From Sulfuriferula plumbiphila (GTDB taxonomy: Bacteria > Pseudomonadota > Gammaproteobacteria > Burkholderiales > Sulfuriferulaceae): a DNA stretch of 64,000 bases. Below, one piece after another: positions 44,864-54,616 of the stretch. Location: the NCBI RefSeq assembly GCF_009938015.1, contig NZ_AP021884.1, positions 1,351,501-1,415,500 of the forward strand, written 5' to 3'. Below the pieces are notes generated by a model. It saw only the letters and a list, made by a program, of their open reading frames with translations. It searched no databases and had not been told where the DNA came from. The number at the start of each line of letters is the position of its first letter. Within the stretch, counting starts at the first letter, position 1. A program made the translations under genes and the position numbers.

Positions 44864-46324
44864 TTAGCTCACGCCGTTCAATTGAAAACTGACTTCGGTG
44901 CCGGCACCCTGCTTGCTGACGATGTCAAGCTGAGTGTCATGCTGCACCAGGATACGTTGCACGATGGCGAGGCCCAGGCCGGTGCCGCCCTTGCGGCTGG
45001 AGACGAAGGGCTTGGTGACTTTTTCCAGGAACTGCGGCGCGATGCCACAGCCGGTGTCCGCAATGCTCACCATTATTTTCTCTCCGTCGCGTCGCGTCCG
45101 TACCGACAGTTCGCCGCCTTCGGGCATGGATTGCAGCGCGTTCAGCATGAGATTCCACAATACCTGGCGCATCTGGTCGCGATCGAAAACCGCTGTTTGC
45201 GCATCCGGCGCACAGCTAACGGTAAGATGCAGATGCTTTCCCGTCCGATGATCCTGATACAGCATGTTGGCGATTTCCTCGATTAGCCCTTTCAGGTCGG
45301 CGCGTGTCGGCTCCGATTCGCGAATTTTGGCGAAATCCAGGAAATCGCCAAGGATGCGGCTCAAACGCCCGGATTCGTTGTTCAGGATGGAGATCACCTG
45401 GGTGCGCTCTTCCCGGTTCAAGGCGTCGCCACCCAGCAGGTTGACCGAATTGATAATCGCGGATAGCGGATTGCGTATTTCATGGGCAATGGTAGCCGAC
45501 ATTTCGCCCACGCAAGCGAGCCGTTCCGCCTGGGTGCGCCGTTCGTGCTCCTGGGCGGCATCTTCCGAGGCACGCTTGAGCGAAGCCACCATGTTATTGA
45601 AAGCAATGGCCAGCATGCCCGCCTCGTCCTGTGAATTGGCGGGAACCCTCACGTCAAGGTCGCCCCGGCTGATCTTGCGCGCAGCCTCCATCATGTTGTG
45701 CAGCCCGCGCGTGGTGAGCAGGGAAAGCGCCCATGCGGCAGCGCTACCCACTATCAGTGCCGCGAGAATGAAAAACAAGCCCTCGCGCCAGGTTCTGGCC
45801 AAGGCGGAGTCCATGCGGACGGTGGACAGTCCGAGCGTAACGGTGCCGACTGTCTGGCCGGCAATACGAATCCGCTCTTGCAGATCGAGGATATGGTCAC
45901 CTGCTGCCAGCGGGAACTGCTCCGGTTTGGCGACCAGCAATGGCAGTTCTTTACCCAGCCGTTCCGGATGGGTAGTCCCCAGCACGCGCCCGCGTGAGTC
46001 CAAAATTTCGCAATACACCACATCGGGCTGGCTTTTGACCCGCTGAATGATTTCCGCGAGCGCCCCGAGATCCTCGGTGAGCAGGGCATTGGTGGATGCC
46101 ACTGCGGTCAGGGCAACCAGGGAACGTCCGCGACTGTATAGCTCGGCCTGGATTCTGTCCGACTGCTCCTGTACCGCGTCGGCGACGAATACGCCCATCA
46201 GCACGACATGTACCAGCGCTACCGAAAGCATCAGGCGGAAACGCAGGGTATGGGTGAATCCGGTGGTTGTTTTCGCAGTTCTGGCAGGCGCGATGGAGGG
46301 ATGACCGGATTCGGGCACGCTCAT
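44864..46324 (-). CDS. Membrane sensor histidine kinase
   Basis: A 486-residue kinase. Two transmembrane helices (about residues 31-50 and 183-205) bracket a periplasmic domain of about 130 residues. A HAMP domain follows, then HisKA with the phospho-acceptor His281 in HEIRNPL, then an ATPase domain with NLMLNALQSM, ADTGCGIAP and GGTGLGLAI. Its ATG overlaps the stop of the PhnD-like gene (ATGA), so the binding protein probably feeds ligand information to this sensor. The response regulator is next. Confidence 0.92.
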   Translation of the reverse strand: MSVPESGHPSIAPARTAKTTTGFTHTLRFRLMLSVALVHVVLMGVFVADAVQEQSDRIQAELYSRGRSLVALTAVASTNALLTEDLGALAEIIQRVKSQPDVVYCEILDSRGRVLGTTHPERLGKELPLLVAKPEQFPLAAGDHILDLQERIRIAGQTVGTVTLGLSTVRMDSALARTWREGLFFILAALIVGSAAAWALSLLTTRGLHNMMEAARKISRGDLDVRVPANSQDEAGMLAIAFNNMVASLKRASEDAAQEHERRTQAERLACVGEMSATIAHEIRNPLSAIINSVNLLGGDALNREERTQVISILNNESGRLSRILGDFLDFAKIRESEPTRADLKGLIEEIANMLYQDHRTGKHLHLTVSCAPDAQTAVFDRDQMRQVLWNLMLNALQSMPEGGELSVRTRRDGEKIMVSIADTGCGIAPQFLEKVTKPFVSSRKGGTGLGLAIVQRILVQHDTQLDIVSKQGAGTEVSFQLNGVS

Positions 46325-47193
46325 TTACCCACCTTGGCATACTCGCTATCGTCGGCGAGCACGAAGCCCTGGGGAAGTTCCATGCCGCGAAGAATCCGCC
46401 GACCGTCCGGCGTGCTGCTTAGATCTACCAGAACCTCGGCAACCGTTTTCGCGTCATGCGCGGGCATGTCGCCGCGCACGGCAATCGGCATCTGCGGCTG
46501 CGGCGGGGTCTCGGCGACGATCCGCAGCGCTTGCTGGACGTCTTTCGGCATGGAACGCAGGGAAGGCTTCCAGGTGCCGGCGATATCCACCAGCCCGGAA
46601 TACAATGCCATCAGCACGGAGTCTTGAGAACCGAAATATTTCACCTTGAAATCCTTGTCTACCATGATGCCCAGGGTTTCCAGGTAACGTCGCGTCATCA
46701 CGGTCGCCGCGAAAGCGCCGGGGTCGGGAAAACCCAGACGCAGTCCCGGTGGCAGACGATGCGCGGCAAGTTCGGTGATGCTGCTGTCACGGCGCACCAC
46801 CAGGATGCCGGTGAAGGGTTCCCCCGCTATTTTGGCCACAACGTGATAGCCGGATTTTTGCGCTTCGGCGAAAAGCATGGGGTTGAGGTACACAATGTCG
46901 TATTCCCGCTGTGCGACGCGTTGCATAAAAACAGAAAAACTCGGAGCGGTTACAAATTGCACCGGGCGGTGCAGGCGATCTCCCAGCACCTTGGCCAGCG
47001 GCAGGAACATGGATGCCAGCTTGTTCGGGCTTTGCAGGGGCAGCACGCCGAAGCGGTAAGGAGGTAAGTCAGGTGGCTGGGCGTGGGCAACGAAGGAAGG
47101 CAGACATGCACCCGCGAGCATCAAAAAGACTGCCACGCACGTAACCCGTGCTATCCGGCTGCGGGTTTCTGAGCAGAACAAGCGCCATCTCAT
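46321..47193 (-). CDS. PhnD-type periplasmic substrate-binding protein linked to a sensor kinase
   Basis: A 290-residue exported protein of the phosphate/phosphite/phosphonate-binding family. A signal peptide ending FVAHAQ precedes PYRFGVLPLQSPNKLASMFLPLAKVLGDRL. The family signatures REYDIVYLNPMLFAEAQK and GEPFTGILVVRRDS follow, then FPDPGAFAATVMTRRYL. No ABC transporter genes are nearby. Overlap with a histidine kinase gene suggests a sensory role. The genomic context points to a sulfur oxyanion rather than phosphonate as ligand, which is inference. Confidence 0.85.
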   Translation of the reverse strand: MRWRLFCSETRSRIARVTCVAVFLMLAGACLPSFVAHAQPPDLPPYRFGVLPLQSPNKLASMFLPLAKVLGDRLHRPVQFVTAPSFSVFMQRVAQREYDIVYLNPMLFAEAQKSGYHVVAKIAGEPFTGILVVRRDSSITELAAHRLPPGLRLGFPDPGAFAATVMTRRYLETLGIMVDKDFKVKYFGSQDSVLMALYSGLVDIAGTWKPSLRSMPKDVQQALRIVAETPPQPQMPIAVRGDMPAHDAKTVAEVLVDLSSTPDGRRILRGMELPQGFVLADDSEYAKVGK

Positions 47194-47232
47194 AAGTCGC
47201 CGTATGGTAGCAGGCTCGGCCCCTGCGCCTCA

Positions 47233-47261
47233 AATATAAGCGACGCGGTTTGTTCTGGAAA
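47233..47261 (-). promoter_or_regulatory. Promoter of the binding-protein/kinase/regulator operon
   Basis: On the minus strand, TTTCCA (47256-47261, 4 of 6) and TATATT (47233-47238, 5 of 6) are 17 bases apart. The predicted start, near 47226, is about 33 bases before the PhnD-like ATG. The -35 box touches the first unit of the heptamer array at 47262. Confidence 0.5.
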
Positions 47262-47344
47262 GGCAAAAGGCAAAAGGCAAAAGGCAAAAGGCAAAAGGCA
47301 AAAGGCAAAAATCAAGCCCAGTGAAAGGTCTTAAATTTTGCCTT
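47262..47344. repeat. GGCAAAA heptamer array, seven units
   Basis: Seven perfect GGCAAAA units occupy 47262-47310. A single inverted remnant unit, ATTTTGCCTT, lies at 47335-47344. It separates the sensor operon from the reductase gene downstream. The minus strand reads FAFCLLP repeats but no gene is supported there. Confidence 0.9.
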
Positions 47345-47360
47345 CTTGTTTCCCTTCCGC

Positions 47361-48107
47361 TCAGGTGTGCTGGATGACGAAGGCGGCTTCCACGCTGAAA
47401 TTGCCTATGCCCCGGTGATTGGTCATGGTCCAGCCGGTGTCGCGCAGGTGCGCAGTCATCTGGCGATTCATATCGGGATTGCCGCAGATCAGTACGCGAT
47501 CCTGCTGCGGATCGGCCTGTGGCAGATCGAGTTCCTTGAACAGCTCACCGGAGATGAACAGGTCCGAGCAGCGGCCGCTGCGCGCGAAAGGCTCGCGCGT
47601 CACGGTCGGCACATAGCGCAGTTTGTCGCCCGCACTGCTTTCCAGTTCATCCCGATAGGCCAGTTCGGCCACGTTGCGCACGGTGTGTACCAGAATGACT
47701 TTTTCGTAGGCATGGTAAGTGGCCGGATCGCGGATCATGCTCATGAAGGGTGCCAGGCCGGTACCGGTGGCCAGCAGATAGAGATTGCGCCCGGGCAACA
47801 CATGCGCCAGCGTCAGCGAACCGGTGGTCTTGCTGTTTACCCAGACCGAATCGCCAGGCTGCACCTTGGCCAGGCGGCTGGTCAGCGGACCATCCGGCAC
47901 ATGGATGCTGAGAAATTCCAGATGGTCGTCATCCCGGGTTGAGACAATGGAATAGGCGCGCGCGATGAGCTTGCCTTCCTGTTTAAGGCCAATGGTCACG
48001 AACTCGCCGTTGGCGAACGCAAAGTCGGCCGGGCGCGTGAGCGTCAGGCTGAAGGTTCGATCCGACCAGGGCCGCACCGCGGTAACCGTTTGCTCCGAGT
48101 AAGGCAT
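47361..48107 (-). CDS. fpr: Ferredoxin--NADP reductase
   Basis: A 248-residue single-domain-pair FAD flavoprotein moving electrons between NADP(H) and ferredoxin or flavodoxin. RAYSIVST near residue 49 binds FAD, LLATGTGLAPFMSMIRD near 109-125 binds NADP, and ICGNPDMNRQM follows. The C-terminal NFSVEAAFVIQHT matches the subclass I bacterial Fpr tail. I chose the ATG at 48107 because GGAGAG is well spaced; a TTG two codons upstream is possible. It stands alone between the heptamer array and a methyltransferase gene. Confidence 0.9.
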   Translation of the reverse strand: MPYSEQTVTAVRPWSDRTFSLTLTRPADFAFANGEFVTIGLKQEGKLIARAYSIVSTRDDDHLEFLSIHVPDGPLTSRLAKVQPGDSVWVNSKTTGSLTLAHVLPGRNLYLLATGTGLAPFMSMIRDPATYHAYEKVILVHTVRNVAELAYRDELESSAGDKLRYVPTVTREPFARSGRCSDLFISGELFKELDLPQADPQQDRVLICGNPDMNRQMTAHLRDTGWTMTNHRGIGNFSVEAAFVIQHT

Positions 48108-48274
48108 ATGCAACTCTCCAGAATTTGATTACAAGGCGGGCACAAACACCCGGCCAATATATTATTGACCATCGTTTTTGCCTGTGGTTCTTGCCATTTT
48201 ACGACATGCGCACCGGGCAGTGTGAAAGCGCTGTTCACCTCAGTGGTAGGAGCGGCAGTATTCCGGCGTACCCC

Positions 48275-48901
48275 TTATGGTTTCCGCCACACGCTTGCCA
48301 GCCAGGGCTGCTCTGCCTGCGGCAAACCGCTTGGGCGGTAATAGTGGGTCAGCTCAATAAAACCGGCATCCGACATATACCGCTGCCAGGTCTGCAGATC
48401 GTAATAAGCGCCGTAACGCCCGCCGTTCCAGCCTTCCGTGTTATTGCCGCGCGGGTTCGAGCTGAACAATACGCCGCGCGGTTTCAGCGTCGCGTGCAAT
48501 TGCAGCAGCACGGAAGGCAATTCCTGGCTGGGAACGTGAAACAGCACGGCATTGGCAAACACCCCATCGAAGTGATGATGCGGCAAGTCCAGCTTCAGAA
48601 AATCCTGCAGCCATATTTCACAGCCGCTATGCGCACGCGCCATTTCTGCAAACTGCGCGGCGCCGTCCAGACCTACCGCGCGGTGGCCAAGTTCGGCAAA
48701 CACCTTGAGATCGCGTCCCGGCCCGCAGCCAAAATCAAGCAAGGTATAGGGCGGCTCGCCCTCGAGATATTGCAGCAGGGCGGCGATGTTCTGACTCACA
48801 TCATGATGGCGTGTCCCTTCCCAGAAATCCCCGCATCGCTGGTTATAGTGCTGCAGCGTGAGTTTGGAGATTTTTTCCAGATCCTGCGGGCTAAGTTTCA
48901 T
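48275..48901 (-). CDS. SAM-dependent methyltransferase
   Basis: A 208-residue class I methyltransferase. LLDFGCGPGRDLKVFAELGHRAVGLDGA near residues 54-81 is the SAM-binding motif I/II region, and FDGVFANAVLFHVP contains the post-II motif. No substrate-specific domain can be identified. A related methyltransferase-like fold is often found fused to or near ovothiol enzymes, but nothing ties this copy to that locus. It runs toward the reductase gene with about 170 bases between. Confidence 0.8.
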   Translation of the reverse strand: MKLSPQDLEKISKLTLQHYNQRCGDFWEGTRHHDVSQNIAALLQYLEGEPPYTLLDFGCGPGRDLKVFAELGHRAVGLDGAAQFAEMARAHSGCEIWLQDFLKLDLPHHHFDGVFANAVLFHVPSQELPSVLLQLHATLKPRGVLFSSNPRGNNTEGWNGGRYGAYYDLQTWQRYMSDAGFIELTHYYRPSGLPQAEQPWLASVWRKP

Positions 48902-48944
48902 GCTGATTATTTCCGGATAGACAGGCCTGGATTGCCGCCAATCA

Positions 48945-49751
48945 TTACCACTTCACCACATGCACGTGATTCAGCGAGCGTCCCAGGAAGCGTTCGCCGA
49001 TGGTCTGGAATTTTACCGGCACATCGGTGACATAAAACTCGTAGCGTGGCAGGGTGGGGTCGGTGTTGGTCAGGCCTTGTTCCGCCAATAAGGCGGCAGT
49101 GCGTGCGGCCATGGCTTCGGCGGAGTCCACCAGTTTCACGTCTTTACCCATCACGTTCTGCAACAGCGGCTTGAGCAGCGGGTAGTGGGTGCAGCCCAGC
49201 ACCAGCGTATCGATGTGTTCCGCCAGCACCGGTTTGAGGTATTCCTGTGCGGTGAGACGGGTGACTTCGTGGTCGAGCCAGCCTTCTTCCACCAGCGGCA
49301 CGAACAGCGGGCAGGCCTGGGAGTAGATGCGCGCGTCGGATGCCATGACCTGAATGGCACGGGCGTAGGCGTTGCTGTTGACGGTGGTGGGGGTGCCGAT
49401 GACGCCGATCTGGCGGGTTCGGGTGGCCTCCACGGCGGCGATGGCCCCGGCTTCGATCACATCCAGTACCGGTACCGGGGATAAGTCGCGCACCACCTGG
49501 GCGGCGACGGCGGCCATGGTGTTGCAGGCGATGATGAGCACCTTGACCTGTTTTTCCAGCAAAAACTCGGCGATCTGGGTGGTGTAGTGGGCGATGGTTT
49601 CCACCGATTTGACGCCATAGGGCACGCGTGCGGTATCGCCGAAGTAGACGATGTTCTCGAACGGCAGGCGCTCCATCAGGGCGCGTACCACGGTGAGCCC
49701 GCCGATGCCGGAGTCGAATACGCCAATGGGCTGTTTGGGATCGATTTTCAT
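48945..49751 (-). CDS. murI: Glutamate racemase
   Basis: A 268-residue cytosolic enzyme making D-glutamate for peptidoglycan. FDSGIGGLTVVRAL near residues 12-25 is the family start. The two catalytic cysteines lie in IIACNTMAA (about 75) and LGCTHYPLL (about 185). Both halves of the pseudo-symmetric fold are complete. The repeat element at 49771 begins 20 bases upstream of its ATG. Confidence 0.95.
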   Translation of the reverse strand: MKIDPKQPIGVFDSGIGGLTVVRALMERLPFENIVYFGDTARVPYGVKSVETIAHYTTQIAEFLLEKQVKVLIIACNTMAAVAAQVVRDLSPVPVLDVIEAGAIAAVEATRTRQIGVIGTPTTVNSNAYARAIQVMASDARIYSQACPLFVPLVEEGWLDHEVTRLTAQEYLKPVLAEHIDTLVLGCTHYPLLKPLLQNVMGKDVKLVDSAEAMAARTAALLAEQGLTNTDPTLPRYEFYVTDVPVKFQTIGERFLGRSLNHVHVVKW

Positions 49752-49770
49752 GGTGATGATGGGGAAATGA

Positions 49771-49934
49771 TGGACCGGATTAACAGGATTTCTCAGGGTT
49801 GACAGGATAAAACAATAAACATTGATTTTTCGCCGAGCCTCCGTTCTGTAAGCGACTGGCTGGCCAAGTTTTCAATATGCCTACATGACTACAGCTGCCT
49901 CTTGGAAACATCCCGTAAATCCTGAGAAATCTTG

Positions 49935-49948
<14 letters not shown>
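49771..49948. repeat. Palindromic intergenic element between murI and queG
   Basis: The left arm TGGACCGGATTAACAGGATT (49771-49790) continues TCTCAGGG. It is inverted at 49915-49948 as GTAAATCCTGAGAAATCTTG then TTAATCCTGTCCA. The arms match those at 9434-9543, but the roughly 120-base interior differs. On the minus strand the arm supplies the last codons and the stop of queG. Confidence 0.75.
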
Positions 49949-51017
<1,069 letters not shown>

Positions 51018-51026
<9 letters not shown>

Positions 51027-51515
51027 CCCGCCGATGATACCCTGCCGCAGCTGACACTACACCTGCCAGATGAGGCTGCAACCCTTGCCCTGGGCGCAGA
51101 CATGGCGCGGATACTGGTGCCTGGCCTGGTGTTTTATCTTGACGGCAACCTGGGTGCGGGCAAAACCACGCTCGTCCGGGGCATCATGCGCGGGCTCGGA
51201 TACGAGGGAAAAGTCAAGAGCCCGACCTATACTTTGGTTGAGCTTTATGCTATTTCTAGGTTAAATTTATATCACTTTGATTTATATCGCTTCGCCGATC
51301 CAATAGAATGGGAAGAAGCGGGGTTCAGAGAATATTTCAATGCACACAGCATTTGCCTGGTGGAGTGGCCTGAAAAAGCCGGAGACTGGCTCCCCAGGCC
51401 GGATATGCGGGTGCTGCTGAGAATGCGGGATGGTGGTAGAACAGCCGAACTGAAGGCGGAAACGGAGGCGGGCAAGCGATGGTTAAGTCAACTGCGAGAC
51501 ACAATACATCCATAA
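51018..51515 (+). CDS. tsaE: tRNA threonylcarbamoyladenosine protein TsaE
   Basis: A 165-residue P-loop ATPase needed for t6A37 modification of tRNA together with TsaB, TsaC and TsaD. FYLDGNLGAGKTTLVRGIMRGL near residues 38-60 holds Walker A; VKSPTYTLVELY and YHFDLYRFADPIEWEEAGFREYF follow as in the family. A stretch near 51255-51290 is unusually AT-rich for this window. It overlaps the start of the amidase gene by 37 bases, as in many proteobacteria. Confidence 0.93.
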
Positions 51516-52774
51516 CCAGTTGGGTATTGCTGGCGGCGCTGCTGTTTGCGCCGATACTGGGCTGGGCCGCCAATGCGGTCGATGCGGTGCGCTACTGGCC
51601 GTCTGCCGACTACAGCCGGCTCACGCTGGAATCGTCCAGGCCGATCAGCTACAAGCTATTCACGCTGAGCAATCCGGAGCGCCTGGTGATTGATCTGGAA
51701 GATGTGGAACCCTCGCCCGCATTGCAGGATCTGGCTGGAAAAATCGGCGCAGACGACCCGTGGATCGCCGGCTTGCGCGCGGGGGTCAACCGCCCTGGCG
51801 TGATGCGCCTGGTGCTGGATCTGCGCGGCGAGGTGAAGCCCAATGTATTCAGCCTCAAACCCGCAGGTGAGTATGGTAATCGGCTGGTGCTGGATGTTTA
51901 CCCGGCCAACGCGCAATTACCCGGTGCCAACAGTTCTCCCGCGGAGCCGCTTGCGGAAGCCCCGGTCAGGCCCGGGATTTCCGCACCGGCTAACGATTCG
52001 CGGAAGGAAGAGAAATCAGCCGGTACGCGTGACAAAAAGCCGCAATTCCAGATCACGCGCCTGATTACCGTGATGATTGACCCCGGCCATGGTGGCATCG
52101 ATCCCGGTGCGCATGGTGCCAATGGCACCAACGAAAAGGATGTCACCCTGGCCATAGCCAAACGCGTCAAGGCCAGGATCGACGCCATACCGAACATGCG
52201 AGCCGTGCTTACCCGCAATGGTGACTATTTCATTCCGCTGGGCGAGCGCGTGGACAAAGCGCGCCAAATCAATGCCGACCTGTTCGTATCCATCCACGCC
52301 GACGCATTTGTCAACCGGGATGCACGCGGTTCCAGCGTGTTTACCCTGTCCGAGCATGGCGCCACCAGCGCCGCTGCGCGCTGGCTGGCGAAGAACGAAA
52401 ACGACGCCGATCTGGTGGGTGGGGTGAACGTGGGGGTGAAAGACAAAAACCTGGCGCGCACTTTGATTGACCTGTCGCAAACGGCAACCAACGACGACAG
52501 CCGCCGTCTCGGGCGTGCGGTGCTGACTGAGCTGTCCGACATCAACCACCTGCACAGAGGCCGGGTCGAGCAGGCGGGTTTTGCCGTGCTCAAGGCACCG
52601 GATATCCCGTCCATCCTGGTGGAAACCGCGTTTATTTCCAACCCAGAGGAAGAGCGGCGCCTGACTGACGACGCGTATCAGGACAAAATGGCAACGGCCA
52701 TCGTGGATGGCATCCAGCGCTTTTTCGCTACCAATCCGGCCACCATCCGCGCCAAGCTGGCGGTGAATTCCTGA
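51479..52774 (+). CDS. amiC: N-acetylmuramoyl-L-alanine amidase (AmiC/AmiB type)
   Basis: A 431-residue periplasmic amidase splitting daughter-cell peptidoglycan. A signal sequence ending LGWAANA leads to an AMIN domain (about 30-140), which directs it to the septum. A linker follows, then an Amidase_3 catalytic domain from about 195. Zinc ligands are visible in IDPGHGGIDPGA, VSIHADAF and LVETAFISNPEEE. Whether the correct name is amiB or amiC cannot be settled by eye. It sits between tsaE and mutL, the standard order. Confidence 0.9.
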   Translation: MVKSTARHNTSITSWVLLAALLFAPILGWAANAVDAVRYWPSADYSRLTLESSRPISYKLFTLSNPERLVIDLEDVEPSPALQDLAGKIGADDPWIAGLRAGVNRPGVMRLVLDLRGEVKPNVFSLKPAGEYGNRLVLDVYPANAQLPGANSSPAEPLAEAPVRPGISAPANDSRKEEKSAGTRDKKPQFQITRLITVMIDPGHGGIDPGAHGANGTNEKDVTLAIAKRVKARIDAIPNMRAVLTRNGDYFIPLGERVDKARQINADLFVSIHADAFVNRDARGSSVFTLSEHGATSAAARWLAKNENDADLVGGVNVGVKDKNLARTLIDLSQTATNDDSRRLGRAVLTELSDINHLHRGRVEQAGFAVLKAPDIPSILVETAFISNPEEERRLTDDAYQDKMATAIVDGIQRFFATNPATIRAKLAVNS

Positions 52775-52781
52775 TTTTTTC

Positions 52782-52810
52782 ATACCCGGCCGGGCTGGCC
52801 AGCCGGGTAT
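52782..52810. terminator. GC-rich hairpin between the amidase gene and mutL
   Basis: A perfect 9-base stem, ATACCCGGC (52782-52790) with GCCGGGTAT (52802-52810), is separated by an 11-base loop. No T run follows on the plus strand, so factor-independent termination is uncertain. The 3' arm merges into a TATAAT hexamer (52808-52813) that could serve as a -10 box for mutL. Confidence 0.45.
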
Positions 52811-52837
52811 AATTGGGCGTCAACTTCTGGATAGCCC

Positions 52838-54607
52838 ATGTCCGTCATACAGCTCCTCCCCGATTTGCTGATCAGCCAGATTGCCGCTGGCGAGGTGGTC
52901 GAACGCCCGGCGTCGGCGTTGAAAGAACTGCTGGAAAATAGCCTGGATGCGGGTGCGACCGAGATTCGCGTGCAGCTGGAGCAGGGTGGCATCAAGCTCA
53001 TGCGCGTGGCGGATAACGGTGCTGGCATTGCTTCGGCGCAATTGCAGATTGCCCTGGCGCGCCACGCCACCAGCAAGATAGCCAGCCTGGAGGACCTGGA
53101 GCGTGTTGCCAGTCTGGGGTTTCGCGGCGAAGCGCTGGCCAGCATCGCAGCGGTGGGACGGGTGCGCCTGGCGAGCCGGGCGGTTGGCGCCGACCATGCC
53201 CACCAGGTACTAGCGGACGGCGGCCGGCCCGGGGAACCTCAGCCCACGGCCCTGGCCGCGGGCACCACCATTGAAGTGCGCGACCTGTACTTCAACACCC
53301 CGGCACGGCGCAAATTTCTCAAATCCGAGGCCACCGAATACGGCCATAGCGAGGAAGCATTTCGGCGCATTGCGCTGGCGCGGCCGGATGTGGCATTCAG
53401 CCTGCAGCACAATGGCCGTGCCCAGCATCACCTGCGCAGCGAGGACGCGCGTCGCCGCATCGGTGCGTTGCTGGGTGATGAATTCGCTGCCTGCGCGCTG
53501 GAGATAGACGAATCTGCTGCCGGGCTGCGCCTCACCGGCATGAGTGCGCTGCCCGCTTATTCGCGCGCCAGTCGCGATGCCCAGTATTTTTTTGTGAATG
53601 GCCGTTTCGTGCGCGACAAGCTCATCGCCCACGCGCTGCGTCAGGCCTACCGCGACGTGCTGCACCACGATCGCCACCCGGCGTATTGCCTGTTTTTTGA
53701 CCTCGACCCGGCGCTGGTGGACGTGAACGTGCATCCGGCCAAGATCGAGGTGCGCTTCCGCGACGGCCGCGCCGTGCACCAGTTTCTCTACCACGCACTG
53801 AACAAGGCGCTGGCCGGGCGCGGTGGCGAGAACCCGGCGGCGCAGGCGCAACTGGCCCGCCCCGAGCCTGCCAGCCATGCCGCGCGTCCGGTGTTTTCCT
53901 CTGGCGCGCCTTATCAGGCGCCGATGCCGCTGGGCGTGGCGCAGCCGGCAACTTTTTACGACCTGATGATGCGCGATCTGCCGCTGCCCCAAACCGCTGC
54001 CGCGCAGGTGGAAGAAACGGCCGCCCACCCGCTGGGCTACGCCATCGCCCAGTTGCACGGCGTGTATATCCTCGCCCAGAATTCAGCCGGCCTGGTGCTG
54101 GTGGACATGCATGCCGCGCACGAACGCGTGGTGTACGAGAAGCTCAAGACCGCACTCGACCAAAAAGCGGTGGCGAGCCAGCCGTTGCTGATCCCCGCCG
54201 CCTTCCAGGCCGATGCGCTGGACGTGGCGGCTGCCGAACAGCACGCGGCAGCCCTGCATGAAATCGGCTTCGAGATCGCACCGCTGTCTCCCACCAGTCT
54301 CGCGGTACGCGCCGTGCCGCGGTTGCTGCAAAACGCCGACCCCGCGCAACTCGCCCGCGATGTGCTGCGCGAATTGCGCGAATGGGGCGCCAGCCGCGTG
54401 CTCACCGAACGCCGCAACGAGCTGCTTGGCACGCTCGCCTGTCACGGTGCGGTGCGCGCCAACCGGCAATTAAGCATTACCGAAATGAACGCGCTGTTGC
54501 GCGAAATGGAAACTACCGAGCGCGCCAACCAGTGCAATCATGGCCGGCCCACCTGGTTTCAGATCAGTCTGGCGGAACTGGACAAAATGTTCATGCGCGG
54601 AAAATAG
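52838..54607 (+). CDS. mutL: DNA mismatch repair protein MutL
   Basis: A 589-residue GHKL ATPase that links mismatch recognition to strand removal. The ATPase motifs ELLENSLDAGAT, RVADNGAGI and SLGFRGEALASI lie in the first 110 residues. The C-terminal domain carries DMHAAHERVVYE (423-434), which fits the endonuclease motif DQHA-x2-E-x4-E apart from Q to M, together with LACHGAVRA and CNHGRPT. These predict a nicking MutL, as expected where MutH is absent. Confidence 0.95.
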   Translation: MSVIQLLPDLLISQIAAGEVVERPASALKELLENSLDAGATEIRVQLEQGGIKLMRVADNGAGIASAQLQIALARHATSKIASLEDLERVASLGFRGEALASIAAVGRVRLASRAVGADHAHQVLADGGRPGEPQPTALAAGTTIEVRDLYFNTPARRKFLKSEATEYGHSEEAFRRIALARPDVAFSLQHNGRAQHHLRSEDARRRIGALLGDEFAACALEIDESAAGLRLTGMSALPAYSRASRDAQYFFVNGRFVRDKLIAHALRQAYRDVLHHDRHPAYCLFFDLDPALVDVNVHPAKIEVRFRDGRAVHQFLYHALNKALAGRGGENPAAQAQLARPEPASHAARPVFSSGAPYQAPMPLGVAQPATFYDLMMRDLPLPQTAAAQVEETAAHPLGYAIAQLHGVYILAQNSAGLVLVDMHAAHERVVYEKLKTALDQKAVASQPLLIPAAFQADALDVAAAEQHAAALHEIGFEIAPLSPTSLAVRAVPRLLQNADPAQLARDVLRELREWGASRVLTERRNELLGTLACHGAVRANRQLSITEMNALLREMETTERANQCNHGRPTWFQISLAELDKMFMRGK

Positions 54608-54616
54608 GAGATAGCA

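Noticed and set aside
46321-47193. A phosphonate ABC transporter
   Set aside because: Only the binding protein is present; no ATPase or permease genes lie nearby and the gene overlaps a histidine kinase gene.
47069-47308. A small minus-strand gene beginning with repeated FAFCLLP residues
   Set aside because: It is only the translation of the heptamer array followed by another frame of the PhnD-like gene, with no ribosome site.
47262-47310. A CRISPR array at the heptamer repeat
   Set aside because: The units are 7 bases in direct tandem with no spacers, and there are no cas genes in the window.
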